Positions 35,831 to 44,192 of a stretch of DNA of 64,000 nt are shown here, one piece after another. Numbering within the stretch: the first letter of the stretch is position 1; each line of letters starts with the position of its first letter. Source of the stretch: an uncultured Clostridia bacterium (GTDB lineage Bacteria; Bacillota; Clostridia; Oscillospirales; Oscillospiraceae); assembly GCA_932222125.1 (NCBI GenBank), contig CAKNZJ010000194.1, positions 1-64,000 on the forward strand, written 5' to 3'. The translations under genes and the position numbers were made by a program. The notes under the pieces were generated by a model. That model was not told the DNA's origin and did not search any database. It saw only the letters and a program-made list of their open reading frames with translations.

Positions 35831-37021
35831 ATGGAACGTCGTCCTCATTCCCAGCTATCTTGGAACGAGCGGGGCCAGTTGTGGCTACGTCTTGGCATTC
35901 GTACCGCCTTGTTCCTGGCCGCGATCCTCCTGACCGCATATGTCCTTCTGCCCCTGTTGTCCTTGCTCAGTCCTTTCATGCTGGCCCTTGTCTTTGCTTG
36001 GATCCTCAATTCACCGGTGCGCTGGCTCCAGCGAAAGCTGTCCATCTCACGGAAGATCGTTTCCATGGTGCTGGTGATCTTGGTGTTCGCGGTCATTGGC
36101 GGTGTATTGTTTGGGGTAGGATGGGTGGCAATTTATGAGGTGCGTACCCTATTTGAAAACCGGCAATCCGTTTTGGACGAGCTGATCGGTGGCCTGACCG
36201 CAGTGGCCGACAGTATCACCGTCTGGCTGAATAGGCTGGGCAGCACCCTTCCCCGAGGCCTGATCCCCGCTGACTTCGATCTGTCCACCTCTATCAGCGA
36301 CTGGTTTCAGTCCCTGGACCTATCCAGCTGGGTGTCCCAAATGGCGGGACGAGCCCCCTCCATGGTGTCCAGCCTATCCAGCTTTTCCGTGGCATTGGTG
36401 GTATTCATCATGGCTAGCTATTTTATCACCGGCGACTATCCCCGGCTGCGTTTCCTGATCACCGACCAAGTCCCCACCAGCACCAAGGACTTCTTCGGAT
36501 CGGTGCGGACGGTATTTATGGAGGCCTTTGGCGGCTATCTAAAAAGCCAGCTCCTGCTGTCCCTGGGGGTATTTCTGATTCTCACCATCGGCTTTCTCGT
36601 GATGGGAGAAACCTATGGCCTGCTCATGGCCTTTGGCCTTGGAGTGCTGGATTTCATCCCCATCATCGGCGCTGGCACCGTCATGGTGCCCTGGGCCATG
36701 GTCGATCTCATCCTGGGAGAATACGGTCAGGCAATTGAGCTTATGGTCATCTGGGGGATCATCGCGTTGTTCCGCCGTCTGGCCGAGCCCAAGATTCTCG
36801 GCAACCAGATGGGCCTGGATCCCATCTTGTCCTTGGTGGGTATCTATGTGGGGATGCGAGTGGCAGGTGTGCTTGGCATGATCGTGGGGCCGCTGTTGCT
36901 GCTAGTGTTTCTCAATCTGTGTAAGCTGGGTATTTTCCGCCCTGTGACGGACGATCTGCACCTTGCCGCTGTGGACGTTGCCTCCATCCTCCGCAACGGA
37001 AAAACAAAGCCGGAGAAATAA
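35831..37021 (+). CDS. AI-2E/YtvI family membrane protein
   Basis: The protein has 396 residues and about eight membrane helices. The family layout is an N-terminal helical pair, a cytoplasmic or external domain (about 100-190), and the conserved block MAFGLGVLDFIPIIGAGTVM followed by EPKILGNQMGLDPILSLVG. YtvI of B. subtilis is annotated as a sporulation integral membrane protein; other family members are carriers. The ATG follows AAGGAGGTATCATAC. It probably shares the AEC promoter. Confidence 0.9.
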   Translation: MERRPHSQLSWNERGQLWLRLGIRTALFLAAILLTAYVLLPLLSLLSPFMLALVFAWILNSPVRWLQRKLSISRKIVSMVLVILVFAVIGGVLFGVGWVAIYEVRTLFENRQSVLDELIGGLTAVADSITVWLNRLGSTLPRGLIPADFDLSTSISDWFQSLDLSSWVSQMAGRAPSMVSSLSSFSVALVVFIMASYFITGDYPRLRFLITDQVPTSTKDFFGSVRTVFMEAFGGYLKSQLLLSLGVFLILTIGFLVMGETYGLLMAFGLGVLDFIPIIGAGTVMVPWAMVDLILGEYGQAIELMVIWGIIALFRRLAEPKILGNQMGLDPILSLVGIYVGMRVAGVLGMIVGPLLLLVFLNLCKLGIFRPVTDDLHLAAVDVASILRNGKTKPEK

Positions 37022-37068
37022 TCATTTGCAAATTCTTCACAATTTCAGCGGAAAATTCAAAATCATTT

Positions 37069-37096
37069 TTGATTTCCGACATACTGTGGACATAAT
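37069..37096 (+). promoter_or_regulatory. Possible promoter of the HtrA-type protease gene
   Basis: TTGATT at 37069-37074, a 16-base spacer, CATAAT at 37091-37096. Confidence 0.5.
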
Positions 37097-37166
37097 TCTG
37101 CGTTATCTTATCCACAACAGCGAGGCTGCCTAAGCGCCTTACCCAGATTTGAAAGGAGACCTTCCC

Positions 37167-38549
37167 ATGCTTGACCATAACCAATTTGACAACAGTGGGT
37201 TTAACCCAGACAACAGCACCTACCACTACAGCTTCATCCCACAACATAGCCAACCCACCCCGGAATCTACCCCATCTGCATCCAAACCCGCCAAGAAACG
37301 AAATGGCGCCGGCCGGGTGGCAGCCCTCGTGCTGTGCTGTGCCCTGGTGGGCGGCGGCGCCGGTGTGGGCGGCGCCGCTCTTTACAACGAGCTGGGCGGC
37401 GGAAGGGCAGATAGCCAAGGCACTACCATCTATCAAAACACCACCAGTCCCGCCCCGGTAAAGGTGATCCAGAGCGATGGCCTCACCCCCATGAGCTTGG
37501 CTGAGATCAATGCCGCCTATGCTGACTCCTGCGTGTGTATCTCGGTAGAGGCTATGGTACAGCAGGGCCGGTATCAGTATCCTGCCTCTGGCGCGGGCTC
37601 CGGCTTTATTATCAGCGAAGACGGCTATATCATCACCAACTACCATGTCATCGATGGGGCCACCTCCATCAAAGTCACACTGAACAACGGTGAAACATAT
37701 GATGCCAAACTGGTGGGCGGCGAAGAGCTCAATGACGTGGCTGTACTGAAGCTTGACGGCGTCACCGGTTTGAAGCCTGTGGTCCTTGGCGACTCCGACA
37801 GCGTGGTGGTGGGCGAGACCGTATGCACTATCGGCAATGCCCTGGGAACCCTCTCCTTTTCCCAGACCTCCGGTGCGGTGTCCGCCACTGGGCGGTCCGT
37901 CACTATGAGTGATGGCACTGTGATGAACATGATCCAGACCGACTGTACCATCAACTCCGGCAACTCCGGCGGCCCTCTGTTCGACAGCTATGGGCGTGTG
38001 GTGGGCATCACTTCCGCCAAGCTTTCTAACAATGGCCAATCCACTCAGGCCACCATTGAGGGTATCGGCTTTGCCATTCCCATCAACGATGTTATTGATA
38101 TCGTCACCGACTTTATGGAATATGGATATGTCACCGGACGGCCTTATATGGGAGTTCTCGAGCCTAAAAACATCAGTGATTACGCGCAGACTTTTGGCTG
38201 GCCCAACGGTGTGTATATCACCGATGTAGAAGAGGACTCCTGTGCCCAAACTGCCGGCATCAAACCGGGCGACATCATCACCAAAATTGACGATACGGAG
38301 ATTACCAACGTATCTCAGCTGGTATCGGTCAAGAATAGCTACCGGGCCGGTGACACCGTAACCATCACCGTATTCCGCTCCGGCGAAAGCCTTACCTTAA
38401 CCCTGACCTTTGACGAACAGGTAAACCCTACCCAATCCTCTGACAACCAGACCCAGCCCACCGCTCCCCAGCCCACTGCCAACACCCCCGGCTCTGGAAA
38501 CGCCCCCAACAACGGTTACTTCGATCCCTGGGACTACTTTTTCAGATAA
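37167..38549 (+). CDS. Membrane-anchored HtrA/DegP-type serine protease with PDZ domain
   Basis: The protein has 460 residues. A short cytoplasmic N-terminus is followed by one membrane helix (GRVAALVLCCALVGGGAGVG). The trypsin-like domain has the triad His in YIITNYHVIDGA, Asp in ELNDVAVLKLD and Ser in TINSGNSGGPLFD. A PDZ domain (about 325-420, VEEDSCAQTAGIKPGDIITK) and a low-complexity P/T/Q/N tail follow. It degrades or refolds misfolded exported proteins. I chose the ATG at 37167 behind AAAGGAGACCTTCCC. Confidence 0.94.
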   Translation: MLDHNQFDNSGFNPDNSTYHYSFIPQHSQPTPESTPSASKPAKKRNGAGRVAALVLCCALVGGGAGVGGAALYNELGGGRADSQGTTIYQNTTSPAPVKVIQSDGLTPMSLAEINAAYADSCVCISVEAMVQQGRYQYPASGAGSGFIISEDGYIITNYHVIDGATSIKVTLNNGETYDAKLVGGEELNDVAVLKLDGVTGLKPVVLGDSDSVVVGETVCTIGNALGTLSFSQTSGAVSATGRSVTMSDGTVMNMIQTDCTINSGNSGGPLFDSYGRVVGITSAKLSNNGQSTQATIEGIGFAIPINDVIDIVTDFMEYGYVTGRPYMGVLEPKNISDYAQTFGWPNGVYITDVEEDSCAQTAGIKPGDIITKIDDTEITNVSQLVSVKNSYRAGDTVTITVFRSGESLTLTLTFDEQVNPTQSSDNQTQPTAPQPTANTPGSGNAPNNGYFDPWDYFFR

Positions 38550-38563
38550 ATCTGACGTAAGTG

Positions 38564-38601
38564 GCGTCCCCCGCAAGGAACTCCTTGCGGGGGACGCTTT
38601 T
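38564..38601 (+). terminator. Strong terminator after the HtrA gene
   Basis: A perfect 16-base stem (38564-38579 with 38582-38597) is followed by TTTT. It also lies at the end of the convergent small gene at 38607. Confidence 0.92.
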
Positions 38602-38606
38602 CATCT

Positions 38607-38723
38607 TTATTTCGTCAGCTGGGCAATCTCTGCCTCTGCCTCCCCACGGGTGTCCGTGGAAAAGCAAAATTCACCGTACAGATAGACCTCCACATGACCC
38701 CTTACCGATCTCAGTTCATACAT
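38607..38723 (-). CDS. Small conserved-looking 38-residue protein
   Basis: Translation on the minus strand gives MYELRSVRGHVEVYLYGEFC, then FSTDTRGEAEAEIAQLTK, then TAA. The ribosome site is GGAAGGGAG, 12 bases before the ATG. The pattern (Y-x-[LI]-x-S-V/I-R/N-G-H-x-E-V-Y, FSxDT-x-x-EA) resembles short unnamed proteins I recall from other Clostridia, which argues it is real. No function is known. It sits alone between the HtrA terminator and ymdB, 91 bases downstream of the ymdB stop on the same strand. Confidence 0.7.
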   Translation of the reverse strand: MYELRSVRGHVEVYLYGEFCFSTDTRGEAEAEIAQLTK

Positions 38724-38814
38724 TACCGGGACACTCCCTTCCTGTTTCTATCCCTATGATACAGGAAATAAAGTCCCATAAACCGGCATTAATTGCACAT
38801 GACCGGACCAATGT

Positions 38815-39591
38815 TTAAGTGATATCCACCCGCTGCACGTCCACACAGGCTCCCATTCCAGTGTCTATGGTAAAGAGCACCCCATCCAACTTACACGGCC
38901 CCTCTGCCGGCTGAAACCGCTGGGGCAGCCCCCCTAAAAAACGGTTGACAGCCTGGTCCGGACGGATCCCAATCACCGACTGGGCCGGTCCGGTCATCCC
39001 CAAATCGGTGACAAAGCCCAATCCCTTTGGCAACACCCTTCCATCGGCGGTGGGTACATGGGTGTGGGTGCCCCACAGGGCCTGAACCCGTCCATCCAAG
39101 TACCACGCCATAGCCCCTTTCTCACTGGACGCCTCTCCATGAAAATCCACCAGGGTGACGTCCGCCTCCTCCAGGGATAAAATCTCATCCGCCCTTATGA
39201 ATGGGTTATCCAAGTTTGAGTCCATCCCATACCTCCCCATCAGGTTGACCACTCGCAGGCGCAGGCCCCGGGGTCCATCAAAAATTCCCCAGCCCCTTCC
39301 AGGAAGCCTGCTGGTATAGTTGGCCGGGCGTAGCAGATAGGGCGTCTCCTCCATATAATTTACGATCTGTTGTTTGTCCCACGTGTGATTCCCTAATGTT
39401 ATCACATCAGCGCCAGCGGTAAATATATCCTGCCCCTGTCGGGGGAGCAGTCCGTTACAAGCGGCGTTCTCTCCATTGACCACAGTAAAATGGACGCCGT
39501 GTATCCGGCGCAGTGCAGGCAGGTGTCGGCATAAAAAGTCCACCCCCTGATCTCCCACCACATCTCCCACAGCCAATATTCGTAGTTCCAT
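38815..39591 (-). CDS. ymdB: YmdB-family metallophosphoesterase (cyclic nucleotide phosphodiesterase)
   Basis: The protein has 258 residues. The metallophosphoesterase ligands are AVGDVVGDQG, NGENAACNG, TLGNHTWDK, VDFHGEASSEK and GTHTHVPTAD. Family members hydrolyse 2',3'-cyclic or 3',5'-cyclic nucleotides; B. subtilis YmdB affects biofilm formation. The C-terminus is typical (TDLGMTGPAQSVIG). The ATG at 39591 follows AAGGAGGAGG. It is on the same strand as the helicase gene 61 bases upstream and may be co-transcribed with it. Confidence 0.94.
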   Translation of the reverse strand: MELRILAVGDVVGDQGVDFLCRHLPALRRIHGVHFTVVNGENAACNGLLPRQGQDIFTAGADVITLGNHTWDKQQIVNYMEETPYLLRPANYTSRLPGRGWGIFDGPRGLRLRVVNLMGRYGMDSNLDNPFIRADEILSLEEADVTLVDFHGEASSEKGAMAWYLDGRVQALWGTHTHVPTADGRVLPKGLGFVTDLGMTGPAQSVIGIRPDQAVNRFLGGLPQRFQPAEGPCKLDGVLFTIDTGMGACVDVQRVDIT

Positions 39592-39652
39592 AAAGCCTCC
39601 TCCTTCTAAGCGCCTTCATAGGGAGCCGGGGCCAGCCATATCCCCCTCCAGA

Positions 39653-40837
39653 TTAGCTTCCCTGCTCTATCAGGGTAAGACATCCGTCCTTGTCATATTT
39701 TAAAAGCTGAATCTCCGATCGGGTGTCCCTGGCGATATCCCGCATCTTCACAGATTCTGTGACAGTGGCCACCAGTGTGTAGGCCACACCGTGGCGTTTG
39801 GCCCGACCTGTGCGCCCAATGCGATGGACATAATACTCCTGCTCCTCCGGCACATCATAATTGAACACCACGTCTACATCGTCGATGTCCAGTCCTCGGG
39901 CGGCCACATCGGTGGCCACCAGCACCTTCAGCTTGCCCTGTTTAAATTTTTCCAAGGTTCTCTCCCGCACCCGCTGCTGAATGTCACCATGGATCGCCTC
40001 ACAGGACACCCCCCGCATCTTCAGCAGTCCGGCCAACCGGTCGGTCATATTCTTGGTATTGCAAAAGGCGATGGCCCGCTCGTAAGCGCCCCCATCCAAC
40101 AGTGCCAGCATTGTGTCCAGTTTCTCCTCCCAGCTCATGAGCTCAATGCGGTACTGCTGGATATCTGGACGGTTTTCCTCCACAGGGCGGACGGTGATCT
40201 CTGCGGGGTCACGCTGGTATACCCAGGAGATATCCATAACTTCCCGTGATATTGTGGCGGAAAATAACCCTAAGTTACGTCGGTTTGGCATTTTATCTAA
40301 GATGTGTGTTACATCCTGGATAAAGCCCATGTCCAGCATTCGGTCGGCCTCATCCAACACCACTGTCTGCACCTTGTCCAGCCGGACGGTACGCCGTTTC
40401 ATGTGATCCATCAGACGGCCTGGAGTGGCCACCACCAGCTGGGGTCTGCTCTTCAGCTGTGTAATCTGCTTGTCAATAGGTTGCCCGCCATATAGGCACA
40501 CCACGCGCACGCCTTGCCGAAAGACACATAGATCCCGCAATTCATCCCGGATTTGAATGGCTAACTCTCGGGTGGGAACTAAAATCAGCCCCTGCACCTG
40601 ATCCGACTGGGGATCAATATGCTCTACCATGGGGATACCAAAGGCATACGTCTTGCCTGTACCAGTGGGCGCTTTGGCCACCACGTCCTTCCAGTCCATA
40701 AAAAATGGAATAGCTCCCCCCTGGATAGCGGTGGCCTGAACAAACCCCTTCTTATCCAGCGCTTGCATAGTGGCTTGGGACAGTCCCATATCCTGATAGC
40801 AATATACCTCTCGTACCTCTTTGCCGTTGATCTCCAT
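39653..40837 (-). CDS. DEAD-box RNA helicase
   Basis: The protein has 394 residues. All core motifs are present in order: the Q motif region (QATAIQGGAIPFF), I APTGTGKT, Ia PTRELAIQ, II VLDEADRMLD, III SAT, V ATDVAARGLDIDDV and VI HRIGRTGR. The C-terminal extension is very short, so there is no RNA-binding tail of the CsdA or DbpA type. It probably acts in ribosome assembly or mRNA turnover. The ATG follows GAGAGGAACTGCCAT, with a promoter at 40883-40911. Confidence 0.95.
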   Translation of the reverse strand: MEINGKEVREVYCYQDMGLSQATMQALDKKGFVQATAIQGGAIPFFMDWKDVVAKAPTGTGKTYAFGIPMVEHIDPQSDQVQGLILVPTRELAIQIRDELRDLCVFRQGVRVVCLYGGQPIDKQITQLKSRPQLVVATPGRLMDHMKRRTVRLDKVQTVVLDEADRMLDMGFIQDVTHILDKMPNRRNLGLFSATISREVMDISWVYQRDPAEITVRPVEENRPDIQQYRIELMSWEEKLDTMLALLDGGAYERAIAFCNTKNMTDRLAGLLKMRGVSCEAIHGDIQQRVRERTLEKFKQGKLKVLVATDVAARGLDIDDVDVVFNYDVPEEQEYYVHRIGRTGRAKRHGVAYTLVATVTESVKMRDIARDTRSEIQLLKYDKDGCLTLIEQGS

Positions 40838-40882
40838 ATGGCAGTTCCTCTCTCTTTTGTATCAATTTTAATTTAATAATAT

Positions 40883-40911
40883 AGTATACCACAATCAGCT
40901 TGATAAGGCAA
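40883..40911 (-). promoter_or_regulatory. Promoter of the DEAD-box helicase gene
   Basis: On the minus strand: TTGCCT (40911-40906), a 17-base spacer ending TTGTGG, TATACT (40888-40883), so it has a TGTG-type extended -10. Confidence 0.75.
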
Positions 40912-40933
40912 ACTGCCGGATAAAAAGTCCTCC

Positions 40934-40962
40934 TTGAAATCCTACCATTTATGTGGTATTTT
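40934..40962 (+). promoter_or_regulatory. Promoter of the Rrf2 regulator gene
   Basis: TTGAAA at 40934-40939, a 17-base spacer ending ATGTGG, TATTTT at 40957-40962. It has an extended -10 (TGG-TATTTT). Confidence 0.75.
40943..40958. promoter_or_regulatory. Inverted repeat in the Rrf2 promoter, possible autoregulatory operator
   Basis: TACCA (40943-40947) and TGGTA (40954-40958) are complementary across six bases and lie between the -35 and -10 boxes, where an Rrf2 dimer could block polymerase. Confidence 0.45.
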
Positions 40963-40990
40963 AGGAACAGGACAAAAAGGAGGCGGCCGC

Positions 40991-41407
40991 ATGAAAATTT
41001 CCACACGGGGACGGTATGCCCTGCGATTGATGATCGACCTGGCCCAGCATCAGGATTCTGGCCCCGTCTCTTTACGGGAAGTAGCCCGGCGGCAGCAACT
41101 CAGCGACAAGTATCTGGAGCAGATCATCACTCCAATGCTTCGGGCAGGTCTGGTTCGCTCCATCCGTGGAGCGGGTGGGGGCTATCTGCTCACCCGCAAA
41201 CCGGAGGACTATACTGTTGGCGATCTGCTCCGTCCCTTAGAAGGGGACCTGGCACCGGTGGAATGTGCCACCAACGCAGATTTTTGTGACCATAGCGACC
41301 AATGCTTCACCGTATGGCTGTGGCAGGAGATTCACAAAGCGGTGGCCTCTGTGGTGGACCGAACTACCCTGGCCGATCTGGTGGCCCGGGCTGAGGAGAT
41401 GAGTTGA
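40991..41407 (+). CDS. Rrf2-family transcriptional regulator, IscR-like
   Basis: The protein has 138 residues. A winged helix-turn-helix begins MKISTRGRYALRLMIDLA with SLREVARRQQLSDKYLEQII as recognition region. Three cysteines at C92, C99 and C105 are spaced as in IscR's [2Fe-2S] ligands (C-x6-C-x5-C), so the protein probably senses iron-sulfur or redox status. No isc or suf operon follows, so it may be a local or global regulator; the next gene, mutY, has its own promoter. I chose the ATG at 40991 behind AAAAGGAGGCGGCCGC. Confidence 0.92.
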   Translation: MKISTRGRYALRLMIDLAQHQDSGPVSLREVARRQQLSDKYLEQIITPMLRAGLVRSIRGAGGGYLLTRKPEDYTVGDLLRPLEGDLAPVECATNADFCDHSDQCFTVWLWQEIHKAVASVVDRTTLADLVARAEEMS

Positions 41408-41522
41408 ATCCCGCCCACCCTCCATCCCATGTGTCAGGACGCGCTCCCCGAATTGGCTTACTGCCGGTTCTGGGAGCATTCTTATGATAAACACAGGGAC
41501 AGGCGGGTTTTTCCTGGCCCCA

Positions 41523-41551
41523 TTGAAAGATCAAGCCTTTTATGTTATCAT
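41523..41551 (+). promoter_or_regulatory. Promoter of mutY
   Basis: TTGAAA at 41523-41528, a 17-base spacer, TATCAT at 41546-41551. It rules out the upstream ATG codons that lie before or within it. Confidence 0.7.
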
Positions 41552-41579
41552 GACTGAAATTTCCCTGAGGAGGTCTCCT

Positions 41580-42629
41580 GTGGAATCACTGGCACAACTT
41601 CCCCTGCCCCTGCTGGAGTGGTTTCGGGACAATGCTCGCTCCCTGCCCTGGCGGGCTGAACCCACCCCTTACCATGTATGGCTGTCGGAGATTATGCTCC
41701 AACAGACCCGGGTCGCGGCAGTGCTGCCCTACTATCAGCGGTTTCTGGCAGAGTGCCCAGACATAGCTGACTTGGCCGCCCTGCCGGAGGACCGGCTGAT
41801 GAAGCTGTGGCAAGGTCTGGGCTACTACTCCCGGGCCCGCAACCTGCAGAAGGCCGCCCGCCTCATTATGGAGCAGCATGCAGGTCTGTTCCCCTCCGAT
41901 TATGCCAGTATCCGGGCCCTGCCCGGAGTTGGAGATTACACAGCCGGGGCCATCTGCTCTATCGCCTTTGGCAAGCCTGTCCCAGCCGTGGATGGCAACG
42001 TTTTGCGGGTGGTAGCCCGCCTCACTGGAGACAGCGGGGATATCACAACCCTACAGATGAAGCGGCAGGTCACCCAAGCTGTGGCTTCCGTTATCCCGCT
42101 TCACGCCACCGGCGCCTTCACCCAAGCACTGATGGAGCTTGGTGCTACCGTGTGCCTTCCCAATGGAGCCCCCCTGTGTGAGCGCTGCCCCGTCCAGAAC
42201 CTCTGCGCTGCCCGTCTTCAAAATCGGGTGGATCAACTTCCCGTCAAAGCGCCAAAAAAGACCCGGCGTGTGGAGGAACTCACTGTCTGGCTCATTCTCT
42301 TCCAACAAAAAGTGGCCTTGCGCCGCCGTCCTGCCAAGGGTCTGCTGGCCGGACTATGGGAGTTTCCCAATGAACCGGCAGACCGCTCTCCCCTGTCCGG
42401 TTGGAATATCCCTCCCCAAGCAGAGGAAATCGTGGGCCATGCCAAGCATATCTTCACCCATATCGAGTGGCACATGACTCTCCATCAAGTGGAGACGGCA
42501 GAAGAGGAGCTGCCCTCCGGCTGGGTATGGGCTACCTGGGACGAGCTGTCCCATCGCTATGCCATACCCAACGCCTTTGACAGGGCAGTTGGCTTTCTGA
42601 ACAAGAAATTAAACAACGAGGTGGAATAG
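41580..42629 (+). CDS. mutY: Adenine DNA glycosylase MutY
   Basis: The protein has 349 residues. It removes adenine mispaired with 8-oxoguanine. The catalytic Glu lies in WLSEIMLQQTRV; the helix-hairpin-helix is LPGVGDYTAGAI with the catalytic Asp in PAVDGNVLRV. The [4Fe-4S] ligands are in CERCPVQNLC plus an upstream Cys. The C-terminal NUDIX-like domain (about 230-345) recognises 8-oxoG. The start is probably the GTG at 41580, after GAGGAGGTCTCCT; in-frame upstream ATGs overlap the promoter. Confidence 0.95.
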   Translation: MESLAQLPLPLLEWFRDNARSLPWRAEPTPYHVWLSEIMLQQTRVAAVLPYYQRFLAECPDIADLAALPEDRLMKLWQGLGYYSRARNLQKAARLIMEQHAGLFPSDYASIRALPGVGDYTAGAICSIAFGKPVPAVDGNVLRVVARLTGDSGDITTLQMKRQVTQAVASVIPLHATGAFTQALMELGATVCLPNGAPLCERCPVQNLCAARLQNRVDQLPVKAPKKTRRVEELTVWLILFQQKVALRRRPAKGLLAGLWEFPNEPADRSPLSGWNIPPQAEEIVGHAKHIFTHIEWHMTLHQVETAEEELPSGWVWATWDELSHRYAIPNAFDRAVGFLNKKLNNEVE

Positions 42630-42632
42630 CCC

Positions 42633-43220
42633 ATGGCAAAATTGTACTTTCGCTATGGCGTGATGGGTTCCAGCAAATCCGCCAACGCGCTGATGGTGCG
42701 CTACAACTATGAGGAGCGGGGGCAGATGGCACTGATGGTCAAACCTGCAGTGGACCAGCGGGAAGGGAGGGCTGTGGTGAACTCCCGCATCGGTCTGTCC
42801 CATTCCTGCGTCTGGTTTGAACAGCTGGAGAAAATGGATCAAGAAGCCATTCGCTCCTATCAATGCGTCATTGTGGATGAGGCACAGTTTCTCACCAAGG
42901 CCCAGGTGGAATTTCTCACCACCATTGTGGACGATATGAATGTACCGGTTATCTGCTATGGCCTGCGGGCCGACTTCCGTGGGGAGCTGTTCTCCGGCTC
43001 AGAGGCACTGCTGGCATGGGCGGATATTATTGAGGAGGTCAAAACCATCTGTTGGTGCGGCAGAAAAGCCATCTTTAACGCCCGGTTTGACGCGCACGGC
43101 GTGGTGCTCAAGCAGGGGGAACAGGTGGTGTTGGGCGCCAACGACCGTTACATTGGCTTGTGCCGCCGCCATTGGAAATCCGGGGATCTGGGCCCTGATT
43201 TCCAGGTAAAAGCGGAATGA
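42633..43220 (+). CDS. tdk: Thymidine kinase (type II)
   Basis: The protein has 195 residues. It phosphorylates thymidine for salvage. The P-loop is YGVMGSSKSANAL near residue 8-20; the DEAQFLTKAQ Walker-B-like segment, YGLRADFRGELFSGSEALL and a zinc site (CWCGRKAIFNARF plus a later C) are as in the bacterial/poxvirus type. The ATG follows GAGGTGGAATAGCCC. Its stop overlaps the next gene as ATGA. Confidence 0.95.
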   Translation: MAKLYFRYGVMGSSKSANALMVRYNYEERGQMALMVKPAVDQREGRAVVNSRIGLSHSCVWFEQLEKMDQEAIRSYQCVIVDEAQFLTKAQVEFLTTIVDDMNVPVICYGLRADFRGELFSGSEALLAWADIIEEVKTICWCGRKAIFNARFDAHGVVLKQGEQVVLGANDRYIGLCRRHWKSGDLGPDFQVKAE

Positions 43221-44134
43221 TCTGCTCCCTCTGTCCCCACCGGTGTCAGGCCATCCGGGATGAGGAGCGCGGCTACGGACTGTGCCAAATGCCGGCCCGG
43301 CCGGTAGCCGCTCGGGCCGCCCTCCATCTCTGGGAGGAGCCCTGCCTATCCGGGCAAAACGGTGCGGGTACAGTATTTTTCTCAGGCTGCACCCTGAAGT
43401 GCGTGTTTTGCCAGAATGAACAGATCAGCCAGGACAATTTTGGACAGCCACTCACCGATGATCAGCTCTACGCTGTCTTCCAACGCCTGGCTGACCAAGG
43501 CGCCCATAACATCGAACTGGTCACCCCAACTCAGTTCCTCCATGCTCTGATCCCGGTGCTGCGCCGCCCTATTCCAGGCAGCCTACCTGTGGTGTGGAAT
43601 ACCGGCGGCTATGAGCGGGCAGACGTACTGCCTATATTGGAGGGCAAGGTAGACATATACCTGCCCGACCTAAAATACCTTACCCCCGCTCTGGCCCAGC
43701 GTTACTCCGGCACCGCCTGCTATCCCCAGGCGGCCAAGACAGCAATTCTAGAGATGTACCGTCAGCGGGGTCCCATCCGCATGGAAAATGGTCTTTTAAA
43801 AAGTGGTGTGCTCATTCGCCACCTGATCCTCCCCGGCCAGGTGGAAGAAGCCAAACGAGTCATGGACTGGGTGGCCTCTGCCTTTCCGTCCGGGGCGGTG
43901 CTGTTCTCCCTGATGGCCCAGTACACACCCAGGAACGACCTGTCCGCTTTTCCCGAGCTAGCCCGCACCCTGCGCCCATCGGAGCTGCGCGCCGCCCGCA
44001 GCTATATGCAAAGTCTAAATCTGGCCGGGTATGTTCAGGAACTGTCCGCCACTGGGGAACAGTTCATCCCCACGTTCGATGGCACTGGATTGCCGCCGGT
44101 TTTGCCGGCCCCCCAAGGGGTACATCAGGAGTGA
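43217..44134 (+). CDS. Radical SAM protein, pyruvate formate-lyase-activase-like
   Basis: The protein has 305 residues. An N-terminal cysteine-rich segment (MICSLCPHRC and YGLCQMPARP) precedes the radical SAM motif CTLKCVFCQNEQIS (CxxxCxxC) at about residue 58. WNTGGYERADVL and DIYLPDLKYLTPALA are typical of the putative PflA-like family. No glycyl radical enzyme gene is nearby, so the target is unknown. It overlaps tdk by four bases (ATGA) and is translationally coupled to it. Confidence 0.85.
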   Translation: MICSLCPHRCQAIRDEERGYGLCQMPARPVAARAALHLWEEPCLSGQNGAGTVFFSGCTLKCVFCQNEQISQDNFGQPLTDDQLYAVFQRLADQGAHNIELVTPTQFLHALIPVLRRPIPGSLPVVWNTGGYERADVLPILEGKVDIYLPDLKYLTPALAQRYSGTACYPQAAKTAILEMYRQRGPIRMENGLLKSGVLIRHLILPGQVEEAKRVMDWVASAFPSGAVLFSLMAQYTPRNDLSAFPELARTLRPSELRAARSYMQSLNLAGYVQELSATGEQFIPTFDGTGLPPVLPAPQGVHQE

Positions 44135-44192
44135 ACCCTTGGCAGTTGATGGATTTTTGCTCTTTTGATTATGATTAGGAGGAGATTGTTTC

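Noticed and set aside
36912..38249. A 445-codon open frame antisense to the HtrA and YtvI genes
   Set aside because: It covers two well-supported genes on the other strand, lacks a ribosome site and matches no family.
44146..44175. Promoter TTGATG-18-TATGAT in front of the GtrII-type gene
   Set aside because: The implied transcription start falls inside the ribosome site, so the mRNA could not use it.
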